Origin: Actinomycetota bacterium
GTDB lineage: Bacteria > Actinomycetota > Thermoleophilia > Solirubrobacterales > 70-9
Assembly: GCA_018268695.1 (NCBI GenBank)
Contig: JAFDWD010001111.1
Coordinates: forward strand, 1 to 5,106
DNA: 5,106 bases
Reading direction: 5' to 3'
How positions within the stretch are numbered: position 1 is the first letter of the stretch; each line of letters begins with the position of its first letter. Below, piece by piece: positions 5,069 to 5,106 of the stretch. The notes under the pieces were generated by a model. The model ran no database searches and was not told where the DNA came from. It worked only from the letters and a program-made list of their open reading frames with translations. The position numbers and the translations under genes were made by a program.

Positions 5069-5106
5069 TCTCATGGAGGTCACAGCCTGCCAGGACCTCC
5101 ATGAGA
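5069..5106. repeat. Perfect 13-bp inverted repeat at the right edge, overlapping an open ATG frame
   Basis: TCTCATGGAGGTC (5069-5081) and GACCTCCATGAGA (5094-5106) pair perfectly around a 12-nt loop; the stem may continue past the window. The left arm contains an ATG at 5073 that stays open to the edge (MEVTACQDLHE), lying 41 nt after the retron-like element. It could be the first codons of a downstream gene whose start is masked by the hairpin, or the hairpin could be a terminator or repeat and the ATG chance. Eleven codons are too few to decide. Confidence 0.7.

Noticed and set aside
4826..5104. 92-codon plus-strand open frame in the hairpin region
   Set aside because: Starts inside a hairpin without ribosome binding site, has no recognisable motif, and ends in the edge hairpin; the sequence is better explained by RNA structure.

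Overview
The window is GC-rich, densely packed bacterial DNA. Its gene content (PAS/GAF-SpoIIE phosphatase, RsbW-like ATPase, SoxR acting without a soxS gene beside it, DUF5519 protein) and the scarcity of Shine-Dalgarno sequences suggest a high-GC actinobacterium. A Thermoleophilia-like lineage is possible, but the sequence alone does not settle it. Much of the left and middle is ordinary chromosomal material. The right end, from about 4.7 kb onward, is not.

Layout. 1-693 (minus) is the N-terminal 231 residues of a DHA2-family MFS exporter that runs off the left edge. 723-1199 (minus) is a single-domain cupin, 29 bp upstream of the transporter and probably in its operon. A 40-bp divergent gap separates it from 1240-3252 (plus), a 670-residue PAS-PAS-GAF-SpoIIE phosphatase. 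This gene meets 3249-3701 (minus), an RsbW-type anti-sigma HATPase, tail to tail; both stop codons lie in one CTAG. The two proteins look like opposing arms of a partner-switching (phosphatase versus kinase/anti-sigma) stress pathway; no STAS anti-anti-sigma gene or sigma factor is in view. 3753-4226 (minus) is SoxR with its four iron-sulphur cysteines. 4289-4624 (plus) is a divergent DUF5519 ('luciferase family') gene. Between them lies a very clear SoxR operator inside a promoter with a 19-bp spacer, so DUF5519 looks like a direct SoxR target and soxR is probably autoregulated.

4625-5106 has no credible complete gene but is full of RNA-like structure. A 14-bp long-range stem (4792-4805 with 5018-5031) brackets about 240 nt holding several strong hairpins, one of them a perfect 17-bp stem. 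An AGC triplet sits at the inner end of the 5' arm. This is the architecture of a retron msr-msd locus (a1/a2 repeats, branching G, stem-loops), and a reverse transcriptase gene would be expected just beyond the right edge. The window ends on another perfect 13-bp hairpin that contains an ATG. The retron reading is an inference from structure only; no reverse transcriptase is visible.

Several genes (cupin, phosphatase, HATPase, SoxR, DUF5519) lack a properly spaced Shine-Dalgarno sequence. Some have a TANNNT-like -10 about 7 nt before the start codon, which points to leaderless mRNAs.
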